A stretch of 64,000 nt of DNA, taken from the NCBI GenBank assembly GCA_900547385.1, contig URGQ01000002.1, positions 124,001 through 188,000 on the forward strand, read 5' to 3'. The position numbers and the translations under genes are program-made. Each line of letters opens with the position of its first letter. The stretch's first letter is position 1. The notes beneath the pieces were generated by a model. That model ran no database searches and was not told the origin of the DNA. It worked only from the letters and a program-made list of their open reading frames with translations. The DNA is from an uncultured Oscillospiraceae bacterium. GTDB lineage: Bacteria > Bacillota > Clostridia > Oscillospirales > Ruminococcaceae. Of this stretch, positions 25,956 to 34,239 are shown piece by piece.

Positions 25956-27935
25956 TTATTCTTTGGGGGTGATGGCGCCGCTGCGGTAGGCCTCCAGCAG
26001 TTCCTGCAGATCGGCTACCCGGCGGGCAATGGTCTTACCGTCGTCGATATCCCGGATGAGCTGGCGGCGTGGAAATTTTTCTACCACGCGTACCTCGGAG
26101 TGCATATCTTCATTGTTACGCATGGCCTCGCTGATATTGATGGGATGGTGCTGGGCCAGCAGCAGCTGGTGGGAGTTGCTGACCAGGGTATAGCCGCAGC
26201 CGCCGGTGACGGAATTGAGACGCTCATTCATGCCGCCATCAATATTGATGACACGGCCATTGGCCTTGACAGGAGACTCACCGGCTTTGACCGGGACATG
26301 GCCGGTGATGATCTTGCCGTGGACGGGATCGGCTCCGAATTCTTCCAGAATGCGGATGGCTGTTTCCTCCTGCTCGATCCACTTATAGTAGGGGTCTTTT
26401 TCCTCCTTGCCGGCGGTGTCATCCGCAATGAAGTACCGCTCGAAGGTAGCGATCTTATATTTGCCGCTAAGCGGGGAGTGAGTTCCGCACCATAGATACC
26501 ACATCAGATCCAGACTGTTCCTGCGCAGTTCGGAATGACGGGGTGCATAGGATGCCACCCGAACAATGTGATTGTAGGCATCCAGCATGGCCCGGCCGGC
26601 ATACTTTTGGCCATTGATGGTGGAGTAGTGCAGGGTACCGTCCTCATTCATAGGAATGCAGCCGTGATAGAGAAGGTAGCCGTTATTGACCTTGTAAATG
26701 GAGCCGTTATCCAGCAGGAACTTGAGATGACGCTGCATCCGTACGCTGTTGCGGAAGGAAAAGGCCAAATCGTTCATCACGGTTTCCTCCTCCGGAGAGA
26801 GACGATAGGGGTCTTCCGGTGAGAGGGTGGGGAAATGGGAATCCTTGAGGTCATACCAATGACCGTCGATTTGGATACGGTGGGTCTTTGAGTCCATCGT
26901 TTCCCAGAAGAGACGGTGTGACATGTGATATTCGGGATGATCCCGCAGGATGCGGCCCTCCAGCTTGAACTGGATGACCGAGATGGCCTTGTGCACCTTG
27001 GCGGTGAGTTCATCATTTTCCCGGCGCTGCTTCAGTTCAGTTTCCCGCTTGCTGTGGCTGGGCAGAAAAAGAGTGCAGGGATCATCACGGTAGGTTTCCA
27101 GCGCAAACTGGGTGAGAGGGCGCAGGTTAATGCCGTAGCCGTCCTCTAGAGAATCAAAGTTATTGTAGCGGATGCAGTTGCGCAGCACATTGGCGATGGA
27201 GGCCCACTGGCCCATAGCTGCCGCCATCCACAGGATATCGTGATTGCCCCACTGGATATCGACATTATTATACTCCATCAAGGTATCCATAACCTTATGA
27301 GCGCCGTTGCCGCGGTCAAATACATCGCCGACAATGTGCAGTTTATCAATGACCGCGTGCTGGATGAGCTCCGAAATGGCGATGATGAAAGCATCGGCAC
27401 TGCCAATTTCGATGATGCTGTGGACGATATTGTGGACATAGGTGGTGCGGTTGTCATCCTCATCAGCTTCGGAGTAATTGAGCAACTCATCGATGATGTA
27501 GGCAAAATCGTGGGGCATGGCCTTGCGCACCTTGGAGCGGGTGTACTTACTGGTGGCCTTGCGGCAAACCTGCACCAAATGCAGCAGGGTGGTGGTGTAC
27601 CAGACCTGGTTTAGTGAGCCATGAGCTTCCTTGAGGAGTGCCAACTTTTCTTCCGGGTAATAGATGAGAGTGGCCAGTTCATCCATTTCGGCAGTGGACA
27701 TTTCCTCCTCTGAGAAGCATTGGAAGATCTTGCGTCGGACGGAGCCGGAAGCATTTTTGAGAATATGAAGAAAAAGGCGGTATTCACCATGAATATCGCT
27801 GATAAAGTGTTCGGTGCCTTTGGGCAGGCCGAGGATGGCATTTAAGTTGATGATTTCGGTAGAGACCTGGGCAGGGCTGGGAAACTTTTGAGAGAGAAGC
27901 TCCAGGTATTGCAGTCGTTCTTCGGTCAGGTTCAA
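25956..27935 (-). CDS. fbp: Fructose-1,6-bisphosphatase, class III
   Basis: 659 residues, the length of Firmicute class III FBPases. Calcineurin-like metal motifs are visible: SDIHGEY near residue 46, GDVFDRG near 200, WGNHD near 230, and a later ITGHVPVKAGESPVKANG. It removes the 1-phosphate from fructose 1,6-bisphosphate in gluconeogenesis. Single-gene unit with its own promoter and terminator. Confidence 0.95.
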   Translation of the reverse strand: MNLTEERLQYLELLSQKFPSPAQVSTEIINLNAILGLPKGTEHFISDIHGEYRLFLHILKNASGSVRRKIFQCFSEEEMSTAEMDELATLIYYPEEKLALLKEAHGSLNQVWYTTTLLHLVQVCRKATSKYTRSKVRKAMPHDFAYIIDELLNYSEADEDDNRTTYVHNIVHSIIEIGSADAFIIAISELIQHAVIDKLHIVGDVFDRGNGAHKVMDTLMEYNNVDIQWGNHDILWMAAAMGQWASIANVLRNCIRYNNFDSLEDGYGINLRPLTQFALETYRDDPCTLFLPSHSKRETELKQRRENDELTAKVHKAISVIQFKLEGRILRDHPEYHMSHRLFWETMDSKTHRIQIDGHWYDLKDSHFPTLSPEDPYRLSPEEETVMNDLAFSFRNSVRMQRHLKFLLDNGSIYKVNNGYLLYHGCIPMNEDGTLHYSTINGQKYAGRAMLDAYNHIVRVASYAPRHSELRRNSLDLMWYLWCGTHSPLSGKYKIATFERYFIADDTAGKEEKDPYYKWIEQEETAIRILEEFGADPVHGKIITGHVPVKAGESPVKANGRVINIDGGMNERLNSVTGGCGYTLVSNSHQLLLAQHHPINISEAMRNNEDMHSEVRVVEKFPRRQLIRDIDDGKTIARRVADLQELLEAYRSGAITPKE

Positions 27936-27945
27936 GGGATCGCCT

Positions 27946-27998
27946 CCGTGGGGTAGTATGTTTTATTTTATTATAAAGCAAACGCCCCACGGTGGCAA
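27946..27998 (-). promoter_or_regulatory. fbp promoter flanked by an 8-bp inverted repeat
   Basis: Minus-strand -35 TTGCCA (27998-27993), 17-base spacer, -10 TATAAT (27975-27970). CCGTGGGG (27946-27953) and CCCCACGG (27985-27992) are inverted repeats; one lies in the spacer, the other in the leader next to the GGAGG site. The promoter is firm; a role for the repeat is speculative. Confidence 0.75.
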
Positions 27999-28005
27999 GC
28001 AGAAT

Positions 28006-28902
28006 TCAGCAGAGTCCGAGTTGTTTCGTCATAGTAAATTGTTGTTGCAGTAATGCAAGGTGATCCGGTTCTATGAGGGAAAGTGGCATGCGGCAGCTGC
28101 CACAAGGGAAACCAACAAGCGGCATGGCAGCTTTGACAGGGATGGGGTTGACCTCGCAAAAGAGGGATTTCATCAAGGGAAGAAGGGAATAGTGCAGGGA
28201 ACGGGCTGCCGATAGATCGTTCTGCAAGATCGCCTGACAGAGGGCTTCGGTGCTGTGGGGAAGCAGATTGCTGAGGACGGAAATGCAGCCGTGTGCTCCC
28301 AGGGACATCAGAGGCAGGGTGAGGTCATCATTGCCAGAATAGAGGGGGAGAGTATCACCAAGTTCCAACAGGTGTTGATGAATGAGGCTAAAATCGGTAC
28401 TGGCTTCCTTAAGGCCGATGATATTATCAACTTTGGAAAGTTTCCGGCGGCTCTCCATATCGATGGTCACCCCGGTACGGGACGGAACATTATAGATGAT
28501 GACCGGGAGCGGTGTGGCGGATGCCAGCCGCGCGAAATGCGACTGTAAGCCCTTGGGCGTGCATTTATTGTAATAAGGGGTGACTAGAAGCAGGGCATCG
28601 GCACCGGCCGCCGCGGCGGCCAGGCAGTTCTGTTCGGCACGGGCGGTGTCATTGCATCCGGCTCCAGCGATGACCGGCACCCGGCCAGCTGCGGTTTTGG
28701 CTACAGTTTGGATGACGGTAAAGCGTTCCTCATCAGTGAGAGTAGCGGCTTCTCCCGTGGTGCCGCAGGGCACCAACGCTGAGATACTGCTTTGGATCTG
28801 CCATTCTGCAAGGCGGGAGAGAGTTTCTAAATCCAAAGAGCCATCTGGCTGCATTGGGGTGACCAGTGCCGTGGCTGCCCCGCGGAATAGAATTTGTTTC
28901 AT
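28006..28902 (-). CDS. dapA: 4-hydroxy-tetrahydrodipicolinate synthase
   Basis: 298 residues from the ATG at 28902 behind AGGAGG. Class I aldolase of the DapA/NanA family: PCGTTGEAATL near residue 45, YNVPSRTG with the catalytic Tyr near 134, Schiff-base Lys in GLKEAS near 162, and CEVNPIPVK near 250, which favours DapA over sialate lyase. It condenses pyruvate and aspartate semialdehyde for lysine, diaminopimelate and, in spore formers, dipicolinate. No other lysine gene is adjacent. Confidence 0.9.
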   Translation of the reverse strand: MKQILFRGAATALVTPMQPDGSLDLETLSRLAEWQIQSSISALVPCGTTGEAATLTDEERFTVIQTVAKTAAGRVPVIAGAGCNDTARAEQNCLAAAAAGADALLLVTPYYNKCTPKGLQSHFARLASATPLPVIIYNVPSRTGVTIDMESRRKLSKVDNIIGLKEASTDFSLIHQHLLELGDTLPLYSGNDDLTLPLMSLGAHGCISVLSNLLPHSTEALCQAILQNDLSAARSLHYSLLPLMKSLFCEVNPIPVKAAMPLVGFPCGSCRMPLSLIEPDHLALLQQQFTMTKQLGLC

Positions 28903-28967
28903 ATGAAATACGCCTCCTTTCATCCTTAGTATATGAGAGGGAGTAGCGTGTCATTAAAATGGAACGA

Positions 28968-29004
28968 AAAAGAAGCCGATCACTGAAAATGACCTGCTTC
29001 TTTT
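28968..29004 (-). terminator. Terminator after queA
   Basis: Minus strand: AAAGAAGC and GCTTCTTT pair with an inner GTCA/TGAT stem, followed by TTTTTC. Confidence 0.7.
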
Positions 29005-29035
29005 AGATGGAATATTCAATGGGATAGTACAGCGT

Positions 29036-30115
29036 TTAATGTCCGGTGTTCCTTTGGGGCTTCGTTTCGTTTGTAATAAACATGGCATCGCCAAAGGAGA
29101 AGAACCGGTAGCGTTCTTTAACAGCCTCATGGTAGGCATTCATGATGTGATCGTACCCTGCAAAGGCAGCGACCAGCATGATAAGGGTGCTTTCCGGCAG
29201 ATGAAAATTAGTGATAAGGGCATCGATGCATTTCCACTGGTAGCCGGGATAGATGAAAATATCGGTATTATCGCTGCACTCGCGCAGTCCTTTCCCGGGA
29301 ATATAGGCAGATTCCAGCGTGCGGCAGCTGGTGGTACCTACGGCAATGACACGGTGGCCAGTGCGTTTGGCCTCATTGATGAGATCAGCGGCCTCCTGCG
29401 AGACCCAGTAGTGTTCTGAGTGCATATGATGCTGAGTCACATCGTCTACCTTCACCGGACGGAAGGTGCCAAGGCCAACATGAAGTGTCAGGTAAGCTAT
29501 CTTTACACCTTTCTCCTGAATTTTTTGCAGTAGTTCTTCGGTAAAATGTAGCCCGGCGGTGGGGGCGGCAGCACTGCCCAGTACCTTATTGTAGACAGTC
29601 TGGTAGCGTTCACCATCTTCCAGCTGTTCGGTGATGTAGGGCGGCAGCGGCATGCGGCCAACTTCCTCCAGCACCGCAAAGATATTATTGCCCTCGTATT
29701 CAAATTTGACCCGACGGTTGCCGCCTTCCAGGATTTCCAGTACCTCGGCGTGCAGCAGCCCATCACCGAATACAAACCGAGCGCCGATCTTGGCCCGTTT
29801 GCCTGGGCGCACCATCGTTTCCCATTCATCATTGCCCAGCTGCTTCAGCAGAAGAAATTCAATGGCGCCGTCGGTTTCCTCTTTTTTGCCGATGAGGCGG
29901 GAGGGCATAACACGGCTGTTATTCACCGCCAGCACATCACCGGGGTTCAGGTAGTCAATGATATCGGTAAATACATGGTGAGAGATCTCGCCGGTTTCCT
30001 TATTCAGCACCATCAGGCGGCTGCTGTCCCGACGCTCCAGCGGTGTTTGGGCGATGAGTTCCTGCGGCAGGTCGTAATAATAGTCGGATGTCTTGGTCAT
30101 CAAACGGTCTTGCAT
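29036..30115 (-). CDS. queA: tRNA preQ1(34) S-adenosylmethionine ribosyltransferase-isomerase
   Basis: 359 residues from the ATG at 30115 after GAAGG. QueA features: [20 protein letters not shown] at the start, [14 protein letters not shown] in the middle and [10 protein letters not shown] later. It transfers the ribosyl part of SAM to preQ1 in tRNA to form epoxyqueuosine. The partner tgt lies 1.4 kb away on the other strand, separated by an ABC remnant and a phosphoesterase, whereas the two are often adjacent. Confidence 0.95.
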   Translation of the reverse strand: MQDRLMTKTSDYYYDLPQELIAQTPLERRDSSRLMVLNKETGEISHHVFTDIIDYLNPGDVLAVNNSRVMPSRLIGKKEETDGAIEFLLLKQLGNDEWETMVRPGKRAKIGARFVFGDGLLHAEVLEILEGGNRRVKFEYEGNNIFAVLEEVGRMPLPPYITEQLEDGERYQTVYNKVLGSAAAPTAGLHFTEELLQKIQEKGVKIAYLTLHVGLGTFRPVKVDDVTQHHMHSEHYWVSQEAADLINEAKRTGHRVIAVGTTSCRTLESAYIPGKGLRECSDNTDIFIYPGYQWKCIDALITNFHLPESTLIMLVAAFAGYDHIMNAYHEAVKERYRFFSFGDAMFITNETKPQRNTGH

Positions 30116-30279
30116 CTTTTTACCTTCATTCCATAGTGTTTTACATTTCAGCCTATTATAGCACACTTCTTCTGCCGGTACAACCGCATAAGAGCGGGGC
30201 TTTGACGGGTGCTGGCCCAAAAGCAATACCATTGGTGGGGGAAACATTTATTCTAATGAGATGACCGGTGCTCAGGATG

Positions 30280-30487
30280 CCCAGACCGCCCATAGGTCTC
30301 GGAGGATATTCTTGACCTGACCGGTATGACCCGCATAGTCATTACACATATGCTGGAGGAGGCACTGCTGCATCGGTATGATGGTATCCTGGCTATAAAG
30401 AACGGCACAATGGAGGAATGCGGTCACTTTGATGAGTTGATGGCAAACAAGGGGTATTTCTACGCATTGTTCACCGTTTCGCAATGA
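30280..30487 (+). pseudogene. 3' remnant of an ABC exporter ATP-binding protein
   Basis: After an in-frame stop, the frame encodes VSEDILDLTGMTRIVITH, a switch-histidine region, then YDGILAIKNGTMEECGHFDEL and the ending YFYALFTVSQ, all standard for the C-terminus of the first subunit of heterodimeric ABC exporters. The rest of the gene (membrane domain, Walker A, signature motif) is absent. A terminator follows, so this is the tail of a lost operon. Confidence 0.75.
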
Positions 30488-30500
30488 GGTGAGAGTATAA

Positions 30501-30540
30501 TCAAAAGCAGGACGACTGGAAGTGGTCATTCTGCTTTTTC
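30501..30540 (+). terminator. Terminator after the ABC remnant
   Basis: AAAAGCAG and CTGCTTTTT pair, with an inner GAC/GTC stem and a T run. Confidence 0.75.
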
Positions 30541-30572
30541 TATTTATTAAGATTTGGCGAATGGTATTTTAA

Positions 30573-30601
30573 TTGAAAAGGGCACACTATTATGGTATGA
30601 T
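30573..30601 (+). promoter_or_regulatory. Promoter for the metallophosphoesterase gene
   Basis: TTGAAA (30573-30578), 17-base spacer, TATGAT (30596-30601). Confidence 0.75.
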
Positions 30602-30649
30602 ATATTTGTTTTATCAGACGGGCATTAATATTGGCATAGGAGAAACTGA

Positions 30650-31513
30650 GTGAAGAAACACTGGCTGCTGCTTATTTTAATTGTGGCGATTTTTCTTTTG
30701 CTGTGCTGGTCACTGTGGTGGAGCAACTATGGACTAAAAACTGTACGATATACCGTTGGCGGTATGAGTTTGCCGGAAGGCTTTAATGGCTATCACATCG
30801 TACAGCTTTCTGATCTGCACAGTGTGTCCTTGGGTGAAGAGAACGGTCGATTGCTGAAAGCGATTCGTGCGGAGGAACCGGATATTATTGTAATGACCGG
30901 CGATATGGTGAGCCGTTATGATGAGGACTTTAGTGTGACATTGGCGCTGTGCAGTGCACTGGCGGAGGAATATCCGGTCTACTATATCCGTGGGAACCAT
31001 GAGGAAGGACTGGCCACCGCCGACTGGGAAAGCTACCGTGCTGCGTTGGCAGCATCCAGAGTACAAGTATTGGATAATGAAACGGTGCAGCTTACGGCGG
31101 AAAACGGCGACAGAATCAACCTGACGGGACTGTGGTACAAGCTGGATTATTACCACAAGTATGCCAGCCACTATCGCCCAGTGACGGAGGAAACGATGTA
31201 TACCATACTGGGAGAGGCACCGGAGGGGTATAATATTCTGTTGGCGCATAATCCAAACTACTTTCCGGTATATGCTGCGTGGGGTGCCGATGTGACCTTC
31301 TGCGGGCATATCCACGGTGGGATGATATGGTTGCCGCTGCTAGGCGGGATTCTTTCTCCCGAGACGATCTTGTTCCCGGAATATGATGGAGGAAGTTACC
31401 AAATAGAAGATAAAACGATGATTTTGAGTCGGGGGCTGGGACGGGGACGAATGGGGATTCGGCTCTTTAACCCGCCGGAGCTGGTATGTGTAACACTGAC
31501 AAGAGAGGAATAA
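30650..31513 (+). CDS. Membrane-anchored metallophosphoesterase (YkuE-like)
   Basis: 287 residues, GTG start behind AGGAGA. One N-terminal membrane helix (residues 4-24), then a calcineurin-like domain: LSDLHS, MTGDMVSR, RGNHEEG, LLAHNP and CGHIHGG supply the two-metal site. The family includes YkuE/YaeI-type phosphodiesterases; the substrate is not known. It is six bases upstream of tgt and probably cotranscribed. Confidence 0.88.
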   Translation: MKKHWLLLILIVAIFLLLCWSLWWSNYGLKTVRYTVGGMSLPEGFNGYHIVQLSDLHSVSLGEENGRLLKAIRAEEPDIIVMTGDMVSRYDEDFSVTLALCSALAEEYPVYYIRGNHEEGLATADWESYRAALAASRVQVLDNETVQLTAENGDRINLTGLWYKLDYYHKYASHYRPVTEETMYTILGEAPEGYNILLAHNPNYFPVYAAWGADVTFCGHIHGGMIWLPLLGGILSPETILFPEYDGGSYQIEDKTMILSRGLGRGRMGIRLFNPPELVCVTLTREE

Positions 31514-31518
31514 AAAGA

Positions 31519-32649
31519 ATGTATCAACTGAAACTGACAGAAGGAGCAGCCCGGCGGGGAGCGCTTACCACCGTACATGGTACGGTGCAGACGCCGGCCT
31601 TTATGAATGTGGCGACGGCGGCTGCCATCAAGGGCGGTATTTCCGCTTATGACCTGAAGGAGCTGAAGTGCCAGGTGATGCTGTGCAATACCTATCACCT
31701 GCATCTGCGACCTGGTGATAATGTGGTGCGTCAGCTGGGAGGGCTGCACAGGTTTACCGGTTGGCAGGGACCCATCCTGACCGACAGTGGCGGGTTCCAG
31801 GTGTTTTCGCTTGCATCGCTACGGCATATCGAGGAAAAGGGAGTGACCTTTGCCTCCCATATCGATGGACATCGTATTTTTATGGGACCAGAGGAGAGCA
31901 TGCAGATCCAGTCGCATTTGGGTTCTACCATTGCAATGGCATTTGATGAATGTATCGAAAACCCATCGCCCCGGGATTATGTGCAGAAATCGGTAGCACG
32001 GACGACCCGATGGTTGGAGCGCTGCCAAAAGGAAATGGCCCGGCTGAACAGCCTGGAGGATACTGTGAATCCACACCAGCTACTGTTTGGCATCAACCAG
32101 GGCGGCACCTATGAGGATATTCGGGTGCAGCACATGAAGGATATTGCTGCGATGGGACTGGACGGCTATGCCATCGGTGGACTGGCAGTGGGCGAGAGCG
32201 CCGAAGAGATGTATCATATCATTGAGGCTGTGGAGCCCTTTGCCCCGAAGGATAAGATCCGTTACCTAATGGGTGTTGGTACACCTGTGAATATCTTGGA
32301 ATCGGTACACCGGGGTGTAGATCTTTTTGACTGTGTGATGCCAAGCCGCAATGCCCGACATGGCCATCTTTTTACCTGGGAAGGGATCATTAATATCCAA
32401 AATGCTAAGTATGTAACGGATGACCGCCCGGTGGATGCCCTTTGCGGGTGCCCACTGTGCCGTAACCATACCCGCGCCTACTTGCGCCACCTGATGCGTG
32501 CCAATGAAATGCTTGGTATGCGGCTGGCTGTGATGCATAACCTGTGGTTCTATAATACACTGATGGAAGAGATAAGGTTAGCACTGGATGAGGGACGGTT
32601 TGAGAGCTTCTACCGCGAGCATGTGCCAATACTGGGTAAGAGAATATAA
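31519..32649 (+). CDS. tgt: Queuine/preQ1 tRNA-guanine transglycosylase
   Basis: 376 residues from ATG 31519, preceded by GAGGAATAAAAAG. TGT features: LTDSGGFQVFSL with the general-acid Asp, LFGINQGG, GGLAVGE, and the nucleophile Asp in DCVMPSRNARHG. The zinc site is formed by CGCPLC and a later Cys/His. It swaps guanine-34 for preQ1 in tRNAs for Asn, Asp, His and Tyr. yajC follows. Confidence 0.96.
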   Translation: MYQLKLTEGAARRGALTTVHGTVQTPAFMNVATAAAIKGGISAYDLKELKCQVMLCNTYHLHLRPGDNVVRQLGGLHRFTGWQGPILTDSGGFQVFSLASLRHIEEKGVTFASHIDGHRIFMGPEESMQIQSHLGSTIAMAFDECIENPSPRDYVQKSVARTTRWLERCQKEMARLNSLEDTVNPHQLLFGINQGGTYEDIRVQHMKDIAAMGLDGYAIGGLAVGESAEEMYHIIEAVEPFAPKDKIRYLMGVGTPVNILESVHRGVDLFDCVMPSRNARHGHLFTWEGIINIQNAKYVTDDRPVDALCGCPLCRNHTRAYLRHLMRANEMLGMRLAVMHNLWFYNTLMEEIRLALDEGRFESFYREHVPILGKRI

Positions 32650-32686
32650 AAGTGCGGAATAGAACAATATTTTCTCCGGATTTTAC

Positions 32687-32715
32687 TTGCAAAATGATCG
32701 GTAATTCTCTATAAT
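32687..32715 (+). promoter_or_regulatory. Promoter for yajC
   Basis: TTGCAA (32687-32692), 17-base spacer, TATAAT (32710-32715), just after tgt. Confidence 0.8.
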
Positions 32716-32749
32716 ATTTGTTAAAGACTTTTTTGGAGGATAAAACAAT

Positions 32750-33061
32750 ATGAACATTGCTTTTCTTGAAACTGCTTCTGGCTCCGGTTCCATGTGGTCT
32801 TCCATCATTATGATGGCTTTGATCATCGTTGTATTCTGGTTCTTCATCATCCGTCCCCAGCGGAAAAAGGATAAAGAGACTGCCAAGATGCGCAGCGAGC
32901 TGCAGGTAGGCGATGAGATCGTCACCATCGGCGGCATCATTGGGATTATCGTCAGCATGAAAGAGGATTCCCTCGTTATTGAGACCGGCAGCGACCGTTC
33001 CAAGGTCCGCCTGGCTCGTTGGGCCATCAGCGGCAAGAACACCACTGCTGAGCCGAAGTAA
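32750..33061 (+). CDS. yajC: Preprotein translocase accessory protein YajC
   Basis: 103 residues: one membrane helix (about 17-35) followed by FFIIRPQRKKDKE and LQVGDEIVTIGGIIG, the YajC signature. It associates with SecDF/YidC. The usual tgt-yajC order is kept, but secD/secF do not follow. Confidence 0.93.
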   Translation: MNIAFLETASGSGSMWSSIIMMALIIVVFWFFIIRPQRKKDKETAKMRSELQVGDEIVTIGGIIGIIVSMKEDSLVIETGSDRSKVRLARWAISGKNTTAEPK

Positions 33062-33076
33062 TTTCTTCTAAAATAT

Positions 33077-33125
33077 CGCCTCCCATCATAGGATTGAACA
33101 GACAATCCGGATGGGAGGCGTTTTT
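33077..33125 (+). terminator. Terminator after yajC whose 3' arm holds the next gene's ribosome site
   Basis: CGCCTCCCATC (33077-33087) pairs exactly with GATGGGAGGCG (33110-33120), followed by TTTTT. The GGGAGG in the 3' arm is also the ribosome site for the ATG at 33126. Confidence 0.8.
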
Positions 33126-33560
33126 ATGCCCAAAAGCAGGGAGAAAGGCCACGGGGTGAAGGGGAGCGGCCCGCCGTTGCGGGAAATTGCGATAAGCGCT
33201 GGAATGGGTTCTGCTGTGGTGCTGGCATTGTTGACGGTATTTGCCCTGGTAATGAGTGCGCAGGATATTCCGGGCGGGTTGACCGCGCCGATGGTAACGA
33301 TCACCCTGGTGGTTGGGACCTTGGCAGCAGGTTACCGCTGCGGCCGGCAGTTGCGACAGAATGGCATCGTGAACGGAGCACTGACAGGCGGAATGATGTA
33401 CCTGGTGCTGCTGGCAATTTCCCTAACAGTTCCGAGAAATGAGGTGGGTCTGCTGGCACTGTATAAGTGCCTGCTGATGCTGGTGGGCGGCGCCATAGGG
33501 TGCATCCTGGCAGTAAACCACCGCAGCAAAGCAAAGATGAGCCACCCCAAGCGGCGATAA
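33126..33560 (+). CDS. TIGR04086-type membrane protein
   Basis: 144 residues with four hydrophobic helices and basic ends (PKSREKGHGVKG at the start, KAKMSHPKRR at the end). It fits the small clostridial membrane family found next to yajC; the function is unknown. Start ATG 33126 was chosen for its GGGAGG seven bases upstream; an earlier ATG at 33111 is inside the hairpin and has no site. Confidence 0.72.
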   Translation: MPKSREKGHGVKGSGPPLREIAISAGMGSAVVLALLTVFALVMSAQDIPGGLTAPMVTITLVVGTLAAGYRCGRQLRQNGIVNGALTGGMMYLVLLAISLTVPRNEVGLLALYKCLLMLVGGAIGCILAVNHRSKAKMSHPKRR

Positions 33561-33580
33561 CAAAATGTGGAGGATGAAAA

Positions 33581-34177
33581 ATGTTGCCTAAGAGAAAGAA
33601 AAGTCATTATCCAGTACCTGGGCGGCGGGAAAGCCTGTGGAAGAAGCGTGGGACGACAATTCAGTATCTTTTATATTTTGCGGCAGGGGTGCTACTGGGC
33701 AGCATAGCAGCGGTGTTGTGCGGGGCAGAGTCTATCCCATGCCGGATCCTGGTGAATCAACTGCGGGCTATACCGGAACAGGGCCTGTGGGCATTGTGGC
33801 GTGAGCGACTGCTGTTTATGGCGATTCTGCTGCTATACCTGATGATCTCAGCGCGGTGCCTATGGGGGAATTTAATGATTCCGGTGGCACTGGTCTTGTA
33901 TGGAATAGGGCAGGGAATAGTGGTCAGCTTTTTGCTGATGTTGGTGGGTTTGGGCGGAATCGGATATATTTTGTTGGGGATACTTCTGCCAAGGACGGTG
34001 CAGTTGGTGGCGCTGATTTTGATGTGCAACTTGGCGCATAGCCGCTGTGAGCAGATGAGCGGGGCAGAAGGAGGTGGTCAGGCGGCACTGTGGATTTTGA
34101 GTGGTTTATTGTTGGCTGTGGGAGGAATATTGGAAGCAATAATGAAAGCCAAAATGGTGATATCAGTTTTGCGGTGA
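33581..34177 (+). CDS. Polytopic membrane protein, possibly SpoIIM-like
   Basis: 198 residues, basic N-terminus, then about five hydrophobic helices. The segment GIGQGIVVSFLLMLVGLGG followed by LLPRTVQLVAL resembles the SpoIIM (DUF95) pattern in which a Gly-rich helix pair precedes a LLP motif. SpoIIM is part of the DMP engulfment complex. The resemblance is by eye only. It starts 20 bases after the previous gene, so the two form an operon ended by the hairpin at 34179. Confidence 0.6.
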   Translation: MLPKRKKSHYPVPGRRESLWKKRGTTIQYLLYFAAGVLLGSIAAVLCGAESIPCRILVNQLRAIPEQGLWALWRERLLFMAILLLYLMISARCLWGNLMIPVALVLYGIGQGIVVSFLLMLVGLGGIGYILLGILLPRTVQLVALILMCNLAHSRCEQMSGAEGGGQAALWILSGLLLAVGGILEAIMKAKMVISVLR

Positions 34178-34178
34178 C

Positions 34179-34208
34179 AAAGCCCCTCCCGGTTTGGGAG
34201 GGGTTTGC
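34179..34208. terminator. Terminator between convergent genes
   Basis: CCCCTCCC (34183-34190) and GGGAGGGG (34196-34203) with flanking AAAG and TTTG. The T run is short in either direction. Confidence 0.6.
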
Positions 34209-34239
34209 GCTGTATGAGTACCATTGAGGAGGAGCTAGC

